DNA of 64,000 bases from Actinostola sp. cb2023 (lineage: Eukaryota > Cnidaria > Anthozoa > Actiniaria > Actinostolidae). The stretch spans positions 72,001 to 136,000 of the forward strand of contig JAUJYZ010000847.1 of the NCBI GenBank assembly GCA_033675265.1, given 5' to 3'. The notes under the pieces were generated by a model that did no database searches, was not told the DNA's origin, and saw only the letters and a list, made by a program, of their open reading frames with translations. This document shows positions 22,845-35,404 of the stretch, piece by piece (the stretch's first letter is position 1; each line of letters begins with the position of its first letter). The position numbers and the translations under genes are program-made.

Positions 22845-25800
22845 ATGGTGGAATTGATTCAAACAATAATGGAAAAATGTCTTCAAGAGCGAGTTTTTGA
22901 ATGGCTTTGCAGAAGCGATGGTTTGCAAATGAAAGAACTCAAGAAGCAATGCCAAGACCATTTGAGAGACGCTCTCCAGGTTTGTTAACGAAGCCAGTGT
23001 AGAAGGAATTAGTACACTCTTATAATAACAACTATAACATATAGGTTTTCTTTTGGACGGGGCGTAAAAAGTTTACAAACTATGTGAGAAAGTTCTTCAG
23101 GGCTGTGAGTGACTGTCAGTTGAGGCTTGTCGTTCTGCACTCAAAGTCAAAGTCAAACAAAGTGCAACACCTCAACGATGCCTCAAAACTACTATTAAAG
23201 TCAAGTTGCCTCGAGTCTTTATTTCGGTGATGTTTATCATGTGGTGTGAACTTTGCCTACTATGTTTCGGGCTATTTTCTCTTGTACATGTAAGTTGTAT
23301 AGACCGGATACGATTTCGATATTCTGCTACTAGTTCCTACCAATTAAGTATCAATATTAAACCTCTGCTTTTATTGACAGGGAAAGCTGGTCTATCGATT
23401 TGTCTTGTCATTAAATCTGATAGAACTGATTGATTTTGATGGTAAGGTCTCCACTCAATGTTGAATTTATGTAAGCTTAATTCAAAACGCACGTTAAAAC
23501 TTTGTAACTCTAAAAATGACAAATCGTTATAAAGTTGGATTTTTTGAACAAATTATGTTTCAATCATTCGCTTTCTTTTTATAATTTCAGCTCATCTAGG
23601 TAACCTTGCTCTTCATAACACTTTGCACCTTGTGGCTATGTTTCAAGAGGTAGTGCATGAAATTCCTGTCATTGATCATCATTAGCATCATCATCATCGT
23701 CATCAGCATCATTATGATAATGATGACGATGATAATCTTTATATCAACACGGAATCTCTTCATAATCATAAAAAGACATCATCATCATTAGCATCATCAA
23801 CATTATCATCAGCAGAAGCATCATTATCATCATCATCATTAGCATCATCTTATTATTAGTATCTTTAGCAGCAGCAGCATCTGATTGTCTCATTATTATT
23901 ACAATCACTGAATCATGACCATTATAATTTATTACTATCAACACCATCATCACTATCACCATCGTCATCTACCGTGTCATCGTCATTATGAACTGCTATA
24001 AAAAGGTATGTTTAGGATATAGTGTCAACTGTCATGTCATTACTCTAGGTTGCAATGTCTTATTGACTCTAGGTGTGTTTCACAACTATTAGTACACTAC
24101 AGTGGATTCCATCCATCACTTCTTCAGCTCAGATTCTTGTTGTTCTGAGGTTTTATTCAGTCCCACGTTTGCCAGAGTAAGTACTGATAGTCATACTCAT
24201 TTTTGATTATCTCTGAAATGCAAAACTTATTGTTACCTCTGCAAGTCAGCCTGTAGAGATATAATAGTAGCATTCAGAGTGGCAGTGGTAGTGGTAGTGG
24301 TAGTGGTAGTGGTAGTGGTAGTGGTAGTGGTAGTGGTAGTGGTAGTGGTAGTGGTAGTGGTAGTGGTAGTGGTAGTGGTAGTGGTAGTGGTAGTGGTAGT
24401 GGTAGTGGTATAGTGGTAGTGGTAGTGGCCAGTGGTGGTGTAAGCTAGAGTAAGTGGTAGGGCCGCGCAGTGCTACCGTCCGGGTTGGTAGTGGTAGCAG
24501 TAGTAGTGGTAGTAGTGTAAGTGGTTGGATAGGGGTGGTAGTATACGTATAGTTATATAAAATGCACGTATTACTCAATAACTACTCTTTCGTAAAATTA
24601 TAATTCACAGGTATTTTTCTAATGAAAGGAGAGGCTTAATGAACGGTACTCGTATTCATACTGGAACGTTTAGTATTGAAGGTGTTGTGTGTGCCATGAC
24701 TGGAGTCACTCAATACACGTTAGTATCGCAGAAATGCCAATCTGAATACGTTTTAGTCATTACTGTATGTAGTTGTATATATAATAGAAATGAATTGTAA
24801 ATATGTCAGTCGGTCCGTCGGTCGGTCGGTGGGACTCCCATGTCAAAGGGGCGGGGACCAATCTGAGCATTAGTTTACCCCTAAAAAGATACCATTCTAA
24901 AACACACCAGACACCAACACAGTATGACAGCGTTTTCGATTTCTTCGCGTGCAACCCTAAATGATACATTGATGACTAAAATATTGGTGTTCCGTCGTGA
25001 AAAACCCTAAGTAATACCAAAATATGTAATTTATACTCCTAAAAGAGAAAACGATCATAGCCGCCCCTTTCATATCGGGTCGGTTGGACAGTTAGTAGTT
25101 AGATTGGTTTGTCTGTTTGTCAGTGTCTGTCTGTATTTTTCCATTAATGTATATATCACATACAGACAAAGTGCAAGATTCTATTGCCCTATCTCTTCAT
25201 GTCCTGGATCATCACGTTGCTGTTATATTCGAGTTCATCTTGCTGGAAGAAACGAAGCTTTGACAACTGGGTAAGAACTATTCAACTTCTTTAGTACTCT
25301 CCATTGGACGGATGAATCAAATTTAAGCCATAAAGGGATCAATTGCAATGAAATGTAATGTTACTATCACATGCAGTGTGTGTCCTAGAGTCGTTTTCAT
25401 ATAAGTGGGAAGTAGTTACGGTACGGTTCGTGCCGTGTGGTGGCCGTGCTGTCCAACTCATTCTGATTGGTTGAGCAATGAATGATTTTGCGCGCTGTGA
25501 TTGGTTGAATAGATGTCTTCGCTTCCGTACCGTGACCGTGACTGCGCACTCATACGAAAACGACTCTAATACACGACTGCGCTGAATCCTTATATATTTT
25601 TGCAATTTTGAGTGAATATTGCAGAGCTGAGTATACTGCATGTTGAATACGCTTCTAGCTCTACATGTCATGTTGTACTCATACTCAGTGACCGGCGTGG
25701 ATCTGCATCTTGGTGCTTTATGATATTAGTAGATCTGTTGTTGATCTGAAATTGTTTATTGAATAAAAATAAATAAATAATAATAATAAAGTAGATTTGT

Positions 25801-28800
25801 CTATTATGGCTAATTTATTTGTTGTAACTCAGTGCCAACTTCTACTGTACCTCAATTTATTGTACTTAACTTTATTCTACTTCTCTTTTAGGAAAACCTT
25901 TAGTTGTAAATACTGTAGAAGCACATTGCAGGAGGATGCTACTTGTCGTATTCTCTCAGGTATTACCTGAATAGAAAATTTGGTTTAGCTGTGAAAAAAA
26001 TATTAATTTAGGCAAGGTTAACGTTAGATATTCAAATTGTTGCTCGTCAGCTGAAATCTTGTTTTTGCCTATATTAGCTCACTGAGAGGTGAAAAGAAGG
26101 GGAGGGGAGTTTGTTGGCATGCTTGCATGCATGATATTACCAGCTTTGCCATTTGGATTGCTAACTTGCTATACTCAGTTGCTCGTGGTTTGCCCCACCC
26201 TTACCTGGCAACTAAGCGGACAACAGGTGCGGATCCAGGAATTTTTGAGAGGGGTTCCAAACGTATAACCTGTGGCAAAACTAGATTCTAGGATAAAACA
26301 ATCAATTGAACCTCAGGTGACAGGGGGTAGTGTAACTTTTTACTGAAAAACAGGTGTCAGCTCGTCTGATTGGTGTCTGGTTGTGGGTTGGTCACTTCTT
26401 CCTCGAGGGCGTTGCCTGGGATACTATATCCAGGATCAGCTAGCATAGTAGGAACACCAACCTTCTATTCTATGCTGACCAGTTTGACTCTAACAGTATG
26501 TGTTACATTACAGAGAAGAGTGTCGTTCACGTAATAAGTCTACAAAGCCTGACTGCTAACACATGGATAAACAACCAACAGACTCGACACCAGGCCGTAC
26601 CCATCTATCTTAGAGGCATGTATATAGCTCTATAAATGCTTTGATGCTATTTTCTCTTGTATGAGGCTATTGATCTTAGTACAATGACATTTCCTTTGCT
26701 GTTTTAATAGATGAATTGACTAAAGAGGTCCAGTTAGGCGGTCTGTACCGATTCGCATTGTGTCATTTCCTGGAAACTGCTGATGGTGATTCAACCAATG
26801 AAATATCATCAACTACGCCAGTATTTGAGGTATGCCATGCCAGTGGCTAAGTTTAGTATTCATTATTTATTCATTATTGTTATTATTATTGATTTTTATG
26901 ATTATTATTTGTATTATTTTATATCTGTACCGATGGGCAACCTTTACAGATTAAAGATTTAGATTTAGATTTAGTAATATTTGACGTCATTTCGGTCTGT
27001 GCATAAATGGAGATGATATATACACCTATTCCAAATATCGTTGTCCGGGCCGAAAGCAACAAGCTGACGACCGCAAAGGACTTTGGGACTTTCTCCTTAT
27101 TCATTTATTCATCCGTAGACATTTTGACAACATGCATTTTCAAATGGCCGAATAGTTCCAAATGATTGCTATTCAACGCTCGTAGGGATAACTTCTCAAG
27201 TACCACAGATAAATTAATTAATTAAGAGATTCCCAAAGTCCTTTGCGGTCGTCAGCTTCTTGCTTGTTGCTTTCTGCCCGGGCAACGATATTTGGAATAG
27301 GTGTATATCAAAAACGAACTGAATTTAACTCCCTACTAAAGTACTAAGTATTATTATTTTTCTATAAATGCACAGGCAAACAGTATAGAAAAGGTAAGCT
27401 CAACTTCTGTTACAGAGATTCTGTTTTGTAGAATTCGAAGGTTTTTACTAGTGGTGATATGATATGGGTGCATGAAGTCTCTGGTTAGATCTACGGGGTG
27501 TGGTTATCCGGCATCTGTGTCTTTTTATTTTATCAGTATCCTTTCTTCTAGATCAAGAGTTCATTTACCATAGAGAAAGGCATTTCCAGTCTTCCAAAGT
27601 GCATTCGGATCCTGTTGGAAGGTAAATACTTTATTTTGTCTTCTGTTAATTAAACATGGCAGGTTTTCTGTTATGCCGCTTTCTGTAAACAATAATTCCT
27701 CGTTATTGTCCTTGGAAACCCAAGGTATCTAAGGGTCAGATCGAGAAGAGGAAGGGGAGTGGGAGGAAGGATGATTACGAGGATACCTCGTTATTAATTA
27801 GCTCACTGTCCAATCTTCTTATTTTTTTCAGACAGAAAAGATTCCCCTTGGAGCTTTGCTGCAAGTTTGGCTTATTGCTATGGAGGTGAGTATCCGAAAT
27901 CTAATAACACAAAGTTAAAAATACAACATTAGTTTTAGCGGATGAAAAGCCGTCTGACTAAATATATTTTTGTAGATATTTTTAATTATATATAAAAAGT
28001 ACTAATTGTCCCAACTGCATCCCAAACGGTCTCAAGTTAGCCTGAAATACGTCGGGCACAAGAGGACATCTTCTCGCGTTTCAGTTATTAGATAAAAATT
28101 AAGAGGAGAGAAGCCAGACTCCTCCTGCGATTAATGAATAACCGAGACACAAGAAGAGGTATGCTTGAAAGAGGTGTACGGTCGAATCTCGTGTAAGCGA
28201 CCACCTTTGTTGCCAAACAAGGTGATCGCTTTCGAACATTTTTCGCATAGGTCTAATAATTATAGTGTTTGATCGAGAAATACAGGAACTTGCAAAGTGG
28301 TCGCTTTTAAAAGAGGTGGTCGCTTATGGGAGGTGGGTGCCCACGATAGGTGGTCGTTGATAGGAGGTGGATGCCTACAAGAGGTCGTTGTTTATAGGAG
28401 GTGGATGCCTACGATAGGTGGTCGCTTAGAGAGGTTTGACTCAACAAGATAGACTGTATGACCATATTCATTATTACCGCAGCGTCAATAGTCCATCCAA
28501 GTTCATTCCTCTATCTCAGAATGAGTCTCTTACTAAGCTTAGTCTTAGTCGGAACAAGCAACGATGCCATTGTCAATAAACTAGATATACTGGCGTTGGG
28601 TCAGGATTCGCTAACAATTCAAAGACTGCTGATGTACGGTGCTTCGTTTGCTCCAAGACTGATTGTATATTCTACAGTCTCTGATCTTTTTGCGACCGTT
28701 TCACGCGACCCATCGGGCACTGGGACATACATAGTTAATGGTAAGTCTATTTGTATTTTTTTTAATTTACCGAAATAGTGTAATTAGAGTCGTTTTCGTA

Positions 28801-31800
28801 TAAGTGGGAAACCTACGTTACCGTGACACTCAAATGGCTTTCTTTCTAAACCAATCAAAAAGCGTGCAGATGCATCTCATCCAATCAAACTCCAGTTTCA
28901 ATACGGCATGGCACGGTACTGTAACCTTCCCACTCATGCGAAAACGCCTCTAACAGTATTGTTGTTAGTAACTTAAGTGCCTTTTAACACGATATCAACG
29001 GTTTCTACTGACATTTGGTGGTATTGCTGCGCCGATTCTAGGCAGACTCGTTCCCAGTCCTTACTTACTGCGCGCAATGAGTTTGGGAAATATAAGTCTC
29101 AGTGCTCGCAAAGGAGTCTGGGAAGGCGAAGAAACGGAAGCTACTGGGAACGAGTCTGGATTGTGTCACTTCGATTGCATGCACATTATTCAAACATAAA
29201 GCAACATATAAAATAAAGTTGTATGAAGATGGCAAAACCGTCTTATATTCTACACCACCTACCCTACATCAACTCCATAGGGTCTTTTCGTATGAGTGGG
29301 AAGTACTGTTACGGACAGTGTCCAAGCATTCTGATTGGTTGAGCAATGATATTGCGCGCTGTGATTGGTTGAATTCGATTCCGTACCGTGACCGCCGGTA
29401 ACTCCGTGCTGTAGTTTTCCCACTCATACGAAAACGACTCTATACTGATCTGGAGGTCATGAATCTTTTACGAATTACAGCAGGGAGCTTGCTACTTGCA
29501 AACGATGGAATATGTCTGTTACCGAACATGATTACTGTGAAGAAAGAATACAAAGAAAGGCTGAGAAGAGGTATCCGGTTCAAACATCTTCATTTTGTTA
29601 TCGTTTCCAATAGTACCAGTCCGGCTTAGCAACTGAAGGCATACGTCTTAAAAAGAGAGCCAGAGGGATCAGTGATGATCGCGCTGTATACGAGTATATA
29701 CGTTTTTGACTATATCATTGATGTCATTTTCTTGGCTCTTCAAGTTATGGAAACCAGAATGGAGGCGGTAGAAATCCCTAAAAAGTACACAGAATATGCT
29801 CAACACTTGACGGTACCTATGAAATCCTCAGTGTGGGCGTGTTACGAGGCACATGATTTTGCACCAAAAGTGAATGCTACAGAGTCTTGGGACGCAATAA
29901 CACAAGTGGATTTTACACAGGTGATTCTAAAATTATACCACAGCTGAAGTAAGCAACCACCCATGTTGTCCGACTAAGTGGTTGAAGGCTCGTAACCAGA
30001 CCAAATTTTTACCGAGGCAGAAGTACAATTGTTGGTCGCGTGAATTTGTTTTACCCTGCCAATTGTCTCGGTTGCCTTTATATACTGGCTACGGGCTTGA
30101 TAATGGCGGCTTCAGACTAGCATCGGAATCGAATTGGAAGCGACTGAAAAGGAGCGCTGATTAGTCCGGAAGCACGGCGGAATCGGAAGAATTCGGAAAG
30201 TTTTAATTTTCTTCCGACGATTATGATCTAGCAAGAACCAAGAAAAAAGTAACGTAAGCGTAATCGGATTTTTAAATTAGCAAATAAATAAAAAAATTCA
30301 GTGTAATGGCGGTTTCTCCATTGGAAATGAAAGCGAGGCTATATGGCGTTTCTGCTTCGGTCGTGTCAGTAGTTCTCACTAAAAGTATGAAGGGGCCCCG
30401 ATACTAAGAGAAGATAATTACCGTGCTTGATAAGATAATGATTAACAATTCCAGAAAATGGTTGTTTGATTGTATATTTTAAAACCTCATCGCGTATTTA
30501 ATGACAGCTTTTCTCTTTCTACTAGAATTTAGGAGCAACAACACAAGCACTTATGAAGTGAGTAGGGCGGGGCATCTCTCTAGGGCACCTTTGCTTGCTC
30601 CCTAGAATCTGTTAAAATACTGATTTATCTGCGAATTTTTGCTGTTTTCTAGTCGATTTGATTTAGTTGTTAGCGTGAATGACTGTAACAACAGTAAGAA
30701 TGTCAGTCACACAAGTGAGTTGGCCTTGATGCGAGCCATGGATGACTATGACGAGAAACAACATATATTTATACCAGAGGAAGAGATCAACGAGGTAACG
30801 CAACCAATGTTTAAGGCCCGGACACACGGTGGAACGTTTCTTGTAACGTTGCGCGCAACAGTTGCAGAAGTAGGATCGAGTTCTATTTATCCACATGCAT
30901 CTATCTATCTGTCTGTGTCTGTCTGTCTATCTATGTGTCTGTCTGTGTGTGTCTATCTGACTGTGTCTGTATGTGTCTGTCTATCTATCTATCTGTATCT
31001 GTCTGTGTCTGTCTATCTGACTGTATCTGTCTGTCTGTGTTTGTCTGTCTATCTATCTCTATGTGTCTGTCTGTCTATCTATATCTGTGTCTGTCTATCT
31101 GACTGTCTGTCTGTCTATCTATCATGTCTGAGATAAACGAACACTAAAGCCTGGTTTTCTCTAGACAAGCATAAGCGCAAGTACAGTAGCTGTTATTTCA
31201 CTGTGAAAATTGTCCCGATGCTAAGCATAAGCACAAGAATCGAACTTTTTTCTATTCCTTGTGCTTGCGCAATTGCTTGCGTTGGCCCGTTTTCGCGTGA
31301 CACAAGTTTCGTATCGCGTGAAAATCAGGCTTAAACGACTGCATAGCGCGGCCTAACAACAACGGTGCACACACACGATGCAACTTAATAACAAGGTTTT
31401 TCTTGGGGTGTCACACGATGCAACGTTGCACGCAACAGTTGCAAAAATAGATAGATACAATGTCATTGCGGTCTCCTCTATTGGTTATTGCGCATAATTT
31501 TGCATGCACCGTCTATCCACGTATCTGAATCTTTTCGAGCATTTAACGTTTTTGCATGTTATTGTTGCAGTTTCTTCAGTTCGTTTTGCAAAGGCCCGTT
31601 TCCTTTGGGGAGTCGCCACAGAAACTTATCCAAAGCTTTTATCTAGCTGGTAGACGAGCAAGGAGCTTGCAAGGAGATTTTCCATTGTCCTCATTGCAAA
31701 CAATGTAAGACATTTGCACTGAATCGAATTTCGATAATAATAATAATATAATATAAATAATATATACACTCAATTGCAGAAACATTGTAGTATACATTTA

Positions 31801-34159
31801 TACAAATATACAAATATCTAATGAGATGCAAAATGTTAATCATGTTAAAATACAACTGTTTAAGCTCAAAATAGTATTGAAAACTATTGTGTTGTCCTTG
31901 TTGGATGCGATACTAATCTAAAATTGATGATTCTGATATATTAGAAGAAAATAAGCGATGTTTTGCACTTTGTATCTCATTAGATATCTTGTATCTCATT
32001 AGATATTTGTATAAATGTATACTACAACCTTTCTGCAATTGAGTGTATATGATATTAATAATATAATATAATAATAATAATATAATTTAAATTTTGTAAA
32101 TAAGGATGTATCTTATCTATCAGTTATCTTTTTATATGTAATTTATTGGGGAAAATGAAATTTAATAATGATAATGATAATAATATGAGCATCACCTCTT
32201 TCTAAGCGACTATTTTTGAAATTATTGTGACCACATGCTGAAGGTGAAGCAGTCATCCCACAAAATTAATAGTAACCTTAACAATACCTACATACTGTAT
32301 ATATAATACCTCAATAATAACCTTAGTAATACCTTTATAGATTATGCATTTTGATGTTTTCTTTCCTTACCCCTCGTCAATTATACTATTTGGGATACTA
32401 CATATACATTATGTTAATGTTTTGTCGCAAAGCGCGTGTATGCGCCAAATACACTACATGTATCGAGATTAAATCAATTTTTCTGTCACTACTGATAGAA
32501 CGTCCTTGACAGCAGCCCATGCTAAATTGAGTCTGCGTGAGCAGGTACGTCTAAAGAGAAGCCGGTATGGTCCGGTATAGATATAGTCGTTCTCGTTTGA
32601 GTTATTAAATTATTATTATTATAATTATTAGTTATCACTGTACGGAATCGAAGACATCTATTCAACCAATCACAGCGCGCAAAATCATTGCTCAATCAAT
32701 CAGAATGCTCGGACACGGCACGGTCACCACACACTCATACGAAAACGACTCCAACGTACCCCTAGAAACATAACATATCCGTTTTCAGTAATAATGGAAA
32801 ATTGAAGCATATCCTGTTCAAGAGACCAAAACAGAGTAATTTATCGACCCTGGTACAGACTAAAGCAACCAAAAACAACAACCTTTCCAACACCCTATCC
32901 AAAGCCAGGAGAAATTGAGAATTATTATTTATTATTAAACAAGTGGTCGTTATAAATATTATTATTACAATTAATTTATCATATACGTCAGAAATTAACA
33001 CTTACTAATGATAATAAATTAATACTTTGTATACATTTAAGGTAATTGACGAAGATGTAGTTGTTGCAGTGCAGATGTTTGACAACTCCCTTCGAATATC
33101 ACACGGTAAGATTCACACTTTGATGCAAGATCATTCCTCCGACACTAAAATTGATCTAATAATGGATGTAATATGTATTACTGTTCATTAATTTTTAAGG
33201 GTACTCCCTATTTGGTTTACAACAGGACTATTTAGACTCTGAGTCTATACTCTCAGTTAAGGTATGGGTCATTATCATCGTTGTCATCATCATCATTGGC
33301 AGAACATGTATCAGTACCATCAACACCATTGTTATCGTCAATTCCATTATCACATTACTCATTTACGATATATTAGTAGTCCCCATTCAGTGGTTCTTTA
33401 GCTGCTATTTTAGCATGACACTCAAATAAAGGTGTTAGAGTGATTCCAATAAACCTGGGCACTACTAATTAGCTGTCAGTGTATATTAGATGCAAAGTAA
33501 CAAAAGATAACAAGAGTGAGTGTCTAATAGTGTGTATTGGTGTAGTTAGTAATGCCCAGGTTTATTGGAATCACTCTATTAGTATCACCATCATTAGAGT
33601 GATTGCAATAAACCTGTGAAATAAAAATTAGATGCTAGTGTGTAACAGTTTAATAAACACAAAAGAAAACAATGGAAATACGGTCTACTAGTGTATATTA
33701 GTCTACTAACTGTTTCACAGGTTTATTGCAATCAATTTATACCATCATTAATATTTAATAGTACAGTGTATAATACAAGTATAAAGTAGCAATATTTATT
33801 AATGGCTGTACAAAGGCATAACCATAGAGTCGTTTTCGTACGAGTGGGAAACCTACAGCATGGAATTACGATTCAACCAATCACAGCGTGCAAAATCATT
33901 GCTCAACCGATCAGAATGCCTTGGACAGGGCATGGTCGCCGCACAGCAAGAACCGCGTACCATAACTACCACTTCCCACTCATACAAGGAAAACGGCTCT
34001 AACCATATCAACTTCATCATATACAAGTAACTGTACAATCTTTTTTGTTAGCATGACTTAAAGATGAGAGAGTTTCAGAAAATGCTCTACAGCTTCTGTT
34101 CAAATCACAAGTTCTATGGCTCATTTAATATTGATAGCACCCATGGCCATGAAGACTAA
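22845..34159 (+). CDS. MCMDC2: MCMDC2, MCM domain-containing protein 2, complete
   Basis: A divergent MCM-family protein; its mammalian orthologue acts in meiotic double-strand-break repair and homologue alignment. Twenty-two exons join in phase to 694 residues (human about 681): 22845-22979, 23381-23441, 23591-23649, 24103-24176, 24611-24718, 25166-25270, 25892-25959, 26514-26615, 26711-26829, 27376-27393, 27552-27621, 27832-27885, 28483-28740, 29481-29570, 29745-29920, 30526-30557, 30653-30794, 31571-31704, 32499-32544, 33042-33105, 33200-33261, 34052-34159. Landmarks: YRFVLSLNLIELIDFDAHLG; zinc-finger-like FYCPISSCPG and FSCKYC; degenerate Walker A region AGSLLLANDGICLL without the GKS lysine, as in human; and LMNRFDLVVSVND, matching the MCM (S/N)RFDL arginine-finger segment. 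The C-terminus has AAHAKLSLREQVIDEDV. The intron after exon 8 uses a GC donor, and exon 10 is only 18 nt. Confidence 0.93.
23680..24000. repeat. CAT/ATC trinucleotide-rich intron segment
   Basis: Interrupted (ATC)n / (CAT)n tracts in MCMDC2 intron 3. Confidence 0.8.
24276..24432. repeat. (TGGTAG)n microsatellite
   Basis: About 25 hexamers of GTGGTA/TGGTAG in MCMDC2 intron 4, decaying downstream to about 24530. It is open on the minus strand as alternating His-Tyr, an artefact. Confidence 0.92.
25386..25568. mobile_element. TA-flanked MITE, GAGTCGTTTTC family, copy 1
   Basis: TIRs AGAGTCGTTTTCATATAAGT and the mirror CTCATACGAAAACGACTCT, flanked by TA. The internal conserved words CCAATCA / TGATTGGTTGA(G/A)(C/T) flank GCGCGC. 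MCMDC2 intron 6. Confidence 0.88.
28785..28952. mobile_element. GAGTCGTTTTC-family MITE, copy 2
   Basis: TAGAGTCGTTTTCGTATAAG at the left, CATGCGAAAACGCCTCTA at the right, TA-flanked. Internal sequence is the CTCAAATGGC subtype shared with the copy at 36178. Intron 13 of MCMDC2, beginning 45 bp after exon 13. Confidence 0.85.
29280..29440. mobile_element. GAGTCGTTTTC-family MITE, copy 3
   Basis: GGGTCTTTTCGTATGAGTGG at the left and CTCATACGAAAACGACTC at the right between TA dinucleotides. It ends 40 bp before MCMDC2 exon 14 and so lies against its acceptor region. Confidence 0.85.
30895..31125. repeat. TCTG/TCTA tetranucleotide microsatellite
   Basis: Mixed (TCTG)n and (TCTA)n in MCMDC2 intron 17. 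The frame continuing from exon 17 stays open through it, which is an artefact of the repeat. Confidence 0.9.
31140..31330. mobile_element. Foldback fragment with GCTTGCG arms
   Basis: Inverted words AAGCATAAGCGCAAG and CTTGTGCTTGCGCAA lie between CTGGTTTTCTCTAG and CGTGAAAATCAGGC, which are themselves complementary. A relative with CTTATGCTTGCGTC(G/T) lies at 50930-51078. Confidence 0.6.
31763..32050. mobile_element. MITE in MCMDC2 intron 18
   Basis: TIRs of about 70 bp: TATACACTCAATTGCAGAAA at the left, and CTGCAATTGAGTGTATA at the right, with (T)TTTGTATAAATGTATACTAC inside. The ATATCTAATGAGATGCAAA word is doubled in the right arm. Non-coding. Confidence 0.85.
32638..32753. mobile_element. 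GAGTCGTTTTC-family MITE, 5'-truncated copy 4
   Basis: Keeps the internal ACCAATCACAGCGCGCAAAA and the right end CTCATACGAAAACGACTC but lacks the left terminal repeat. MCMDC2 intron 19. Confidence 0.75.
33436..33578. mobile_element. TA-flanked MITE, AGAGTGATTCCAATAAACC type
   Basis: Ends TAGAGTGATTCCAATAAACC and GGTTTATTGGAATCACTCTA mirror each other. About 140 bp, in MCMDC2 intron 21. Confidence 0.85.
33595..33739. mobile_element. Adjacent related MITE, AGAGTGATTGCAATAAACC type
   Basis: Ends TAGAGTGATTGCAATAAACC and GGTTTATTGCAATCA match the previous element except for one terminal-repeat base, while the centre differs. Two related but non-identical elements thus lie 17 bp apart. Confidence 0.8.
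33825..34001. mobile_element. GAGTCGTTTTC-family MITE, copy 5
   Basis: TAGAGTCGTTTTCGTACGAG at the left; CTCATACAAGGAAAACGGCT at the right. It ends 50 bp before the last MCMDC2 exon. Confidence 0.85.
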
Positions 34160-34625
34160 GAAATGTTGACCAATAAGAACAGTTGCTCAATGATAGCTAC
34201 ATCTAGCATGCAGCACATACAAGAATAAATGAACTCATTTCTTCCTTATATCTATTTTAAAAGGTCATTGTAAATAGTATTACAAGTACATGTGTACAAT
34301 AAATGTAATTTTTAATACATCAAATAGAGATCAACATAGACTCTTTCCTGTTGGTCTATTGGCCAGGAGGGACTGGAACGAGTATAGCGAGGTAAGTGGC
34401 CAGTCCCCCTCGGCCTCGATAAAGCAAAGGGATCCCAGAAGGGGTTGGTGCAAAGGAGGCTGCGATCAACAAATGTTTGCATCATATACAAAAGTATTTT
34501 TAAGACCCTAAAATGGTTGAGAAAAAACAATGTAGGAAGAAAAATTGGATGAAAGAACAGATACAAATTAAAAAAGGAGAAGATAATCTTGCATAAGCTA
34601 GATCTACATTTCGAATGTTAGTTAT
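34160..34625. other. Convergent intergenic segment, MCMDC2 3' side
   Basis: AATAAA-like words (AAGAATAAATG near 34222; ACAATAAATG near 34297) are plausible MCMDC2 polyadenylation signals. Nothing else is recognisable. Confidence 0.4.
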
Positions 34626-35040
34626 GGGATGGGATAGAGTAATGGGATAGAGTTATGGGACAGAGTTATGGGATATAATTATGGGATAGAATTATGGGAT
34701 AGAGTTATGGGATAGAATTATGGGATAGAGTTATGGGATAGAATTATGGGATAGAGTTATGGGATAGAGTTATGGGGTAGAATTATGGGATAGAGTGATG
34801 GGATAGAGTGATGGGATAGAGTTATGGGGTAGAATTATGGGATAGAGTTATGGGATAGAATTATAGGATAGAGTTATGGGATAGAGTTATGGGGTAGAAT
34901 TATGGGATAGAGTTATGGGATAGAGTTATGGGATAGAATTATGGGATAGAATTATGGGATAGAGTTATGGGATAGAGTTATGGGATAGAGTTATGGGATA
35001 GAGTTATGGGATAGAGTAATGGGATATAATTATGGATAGA
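34626..35040. repeat. 13-bp minisatellite (TATGGGATAGAGT)
   Basis: About 30 copies of the 13-mer GGGATAGA(G/A)TTAT, with a few units changed to GTAGA or GAGTAAT. Lies between the convergent MCMDC2 and PCNP genes. Confidence 0.92.
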
Positions 35041-35404
35041 GTTCCCAGAAGAAAACTCATAAAACCAAAGGAAAGACCCAACAAACTCAAGGAAGAGCAG
35101 GGAAGTATCAGAGTGATTACATTACTCCTATCCTGCACACTTGCAGCACTGCAATTCTTTCAAAAAGCTGTGGTTCATAAATGAGAAAATACTTATTTTT
35201 ATACAGCGTTCAGCTAATGTATGTAATTTATTCAATGAATAATGTAGCTTGCGTAGCTTAGCTTTCTGAAGGAAAGGAAAGGGGGAGGGAGAAAGGGGAC
35301 TGGGGCAAGGAAGGAAAGGAGGGGGAAGGGACGCAGGCTATGAACAATGAGGTTATTATCAATTTTAAAACCCTCATGTCCAATCAAGTCGATATTTACA
35401 TCAA

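Noticed and set aside
24246..24578. Minus-strand frame of alternating His-Tyr
   Set aside because: Pure translation of the (TGGTAG)n microsatellite in MCMDC2 intron 4.
4140..31130. A CRISPR array among the regular repeats
   Set aside because: The repeats are head-to-tail minisatellites without unique spacers, in a spliced eukaryotic genome. No cas gene is present.
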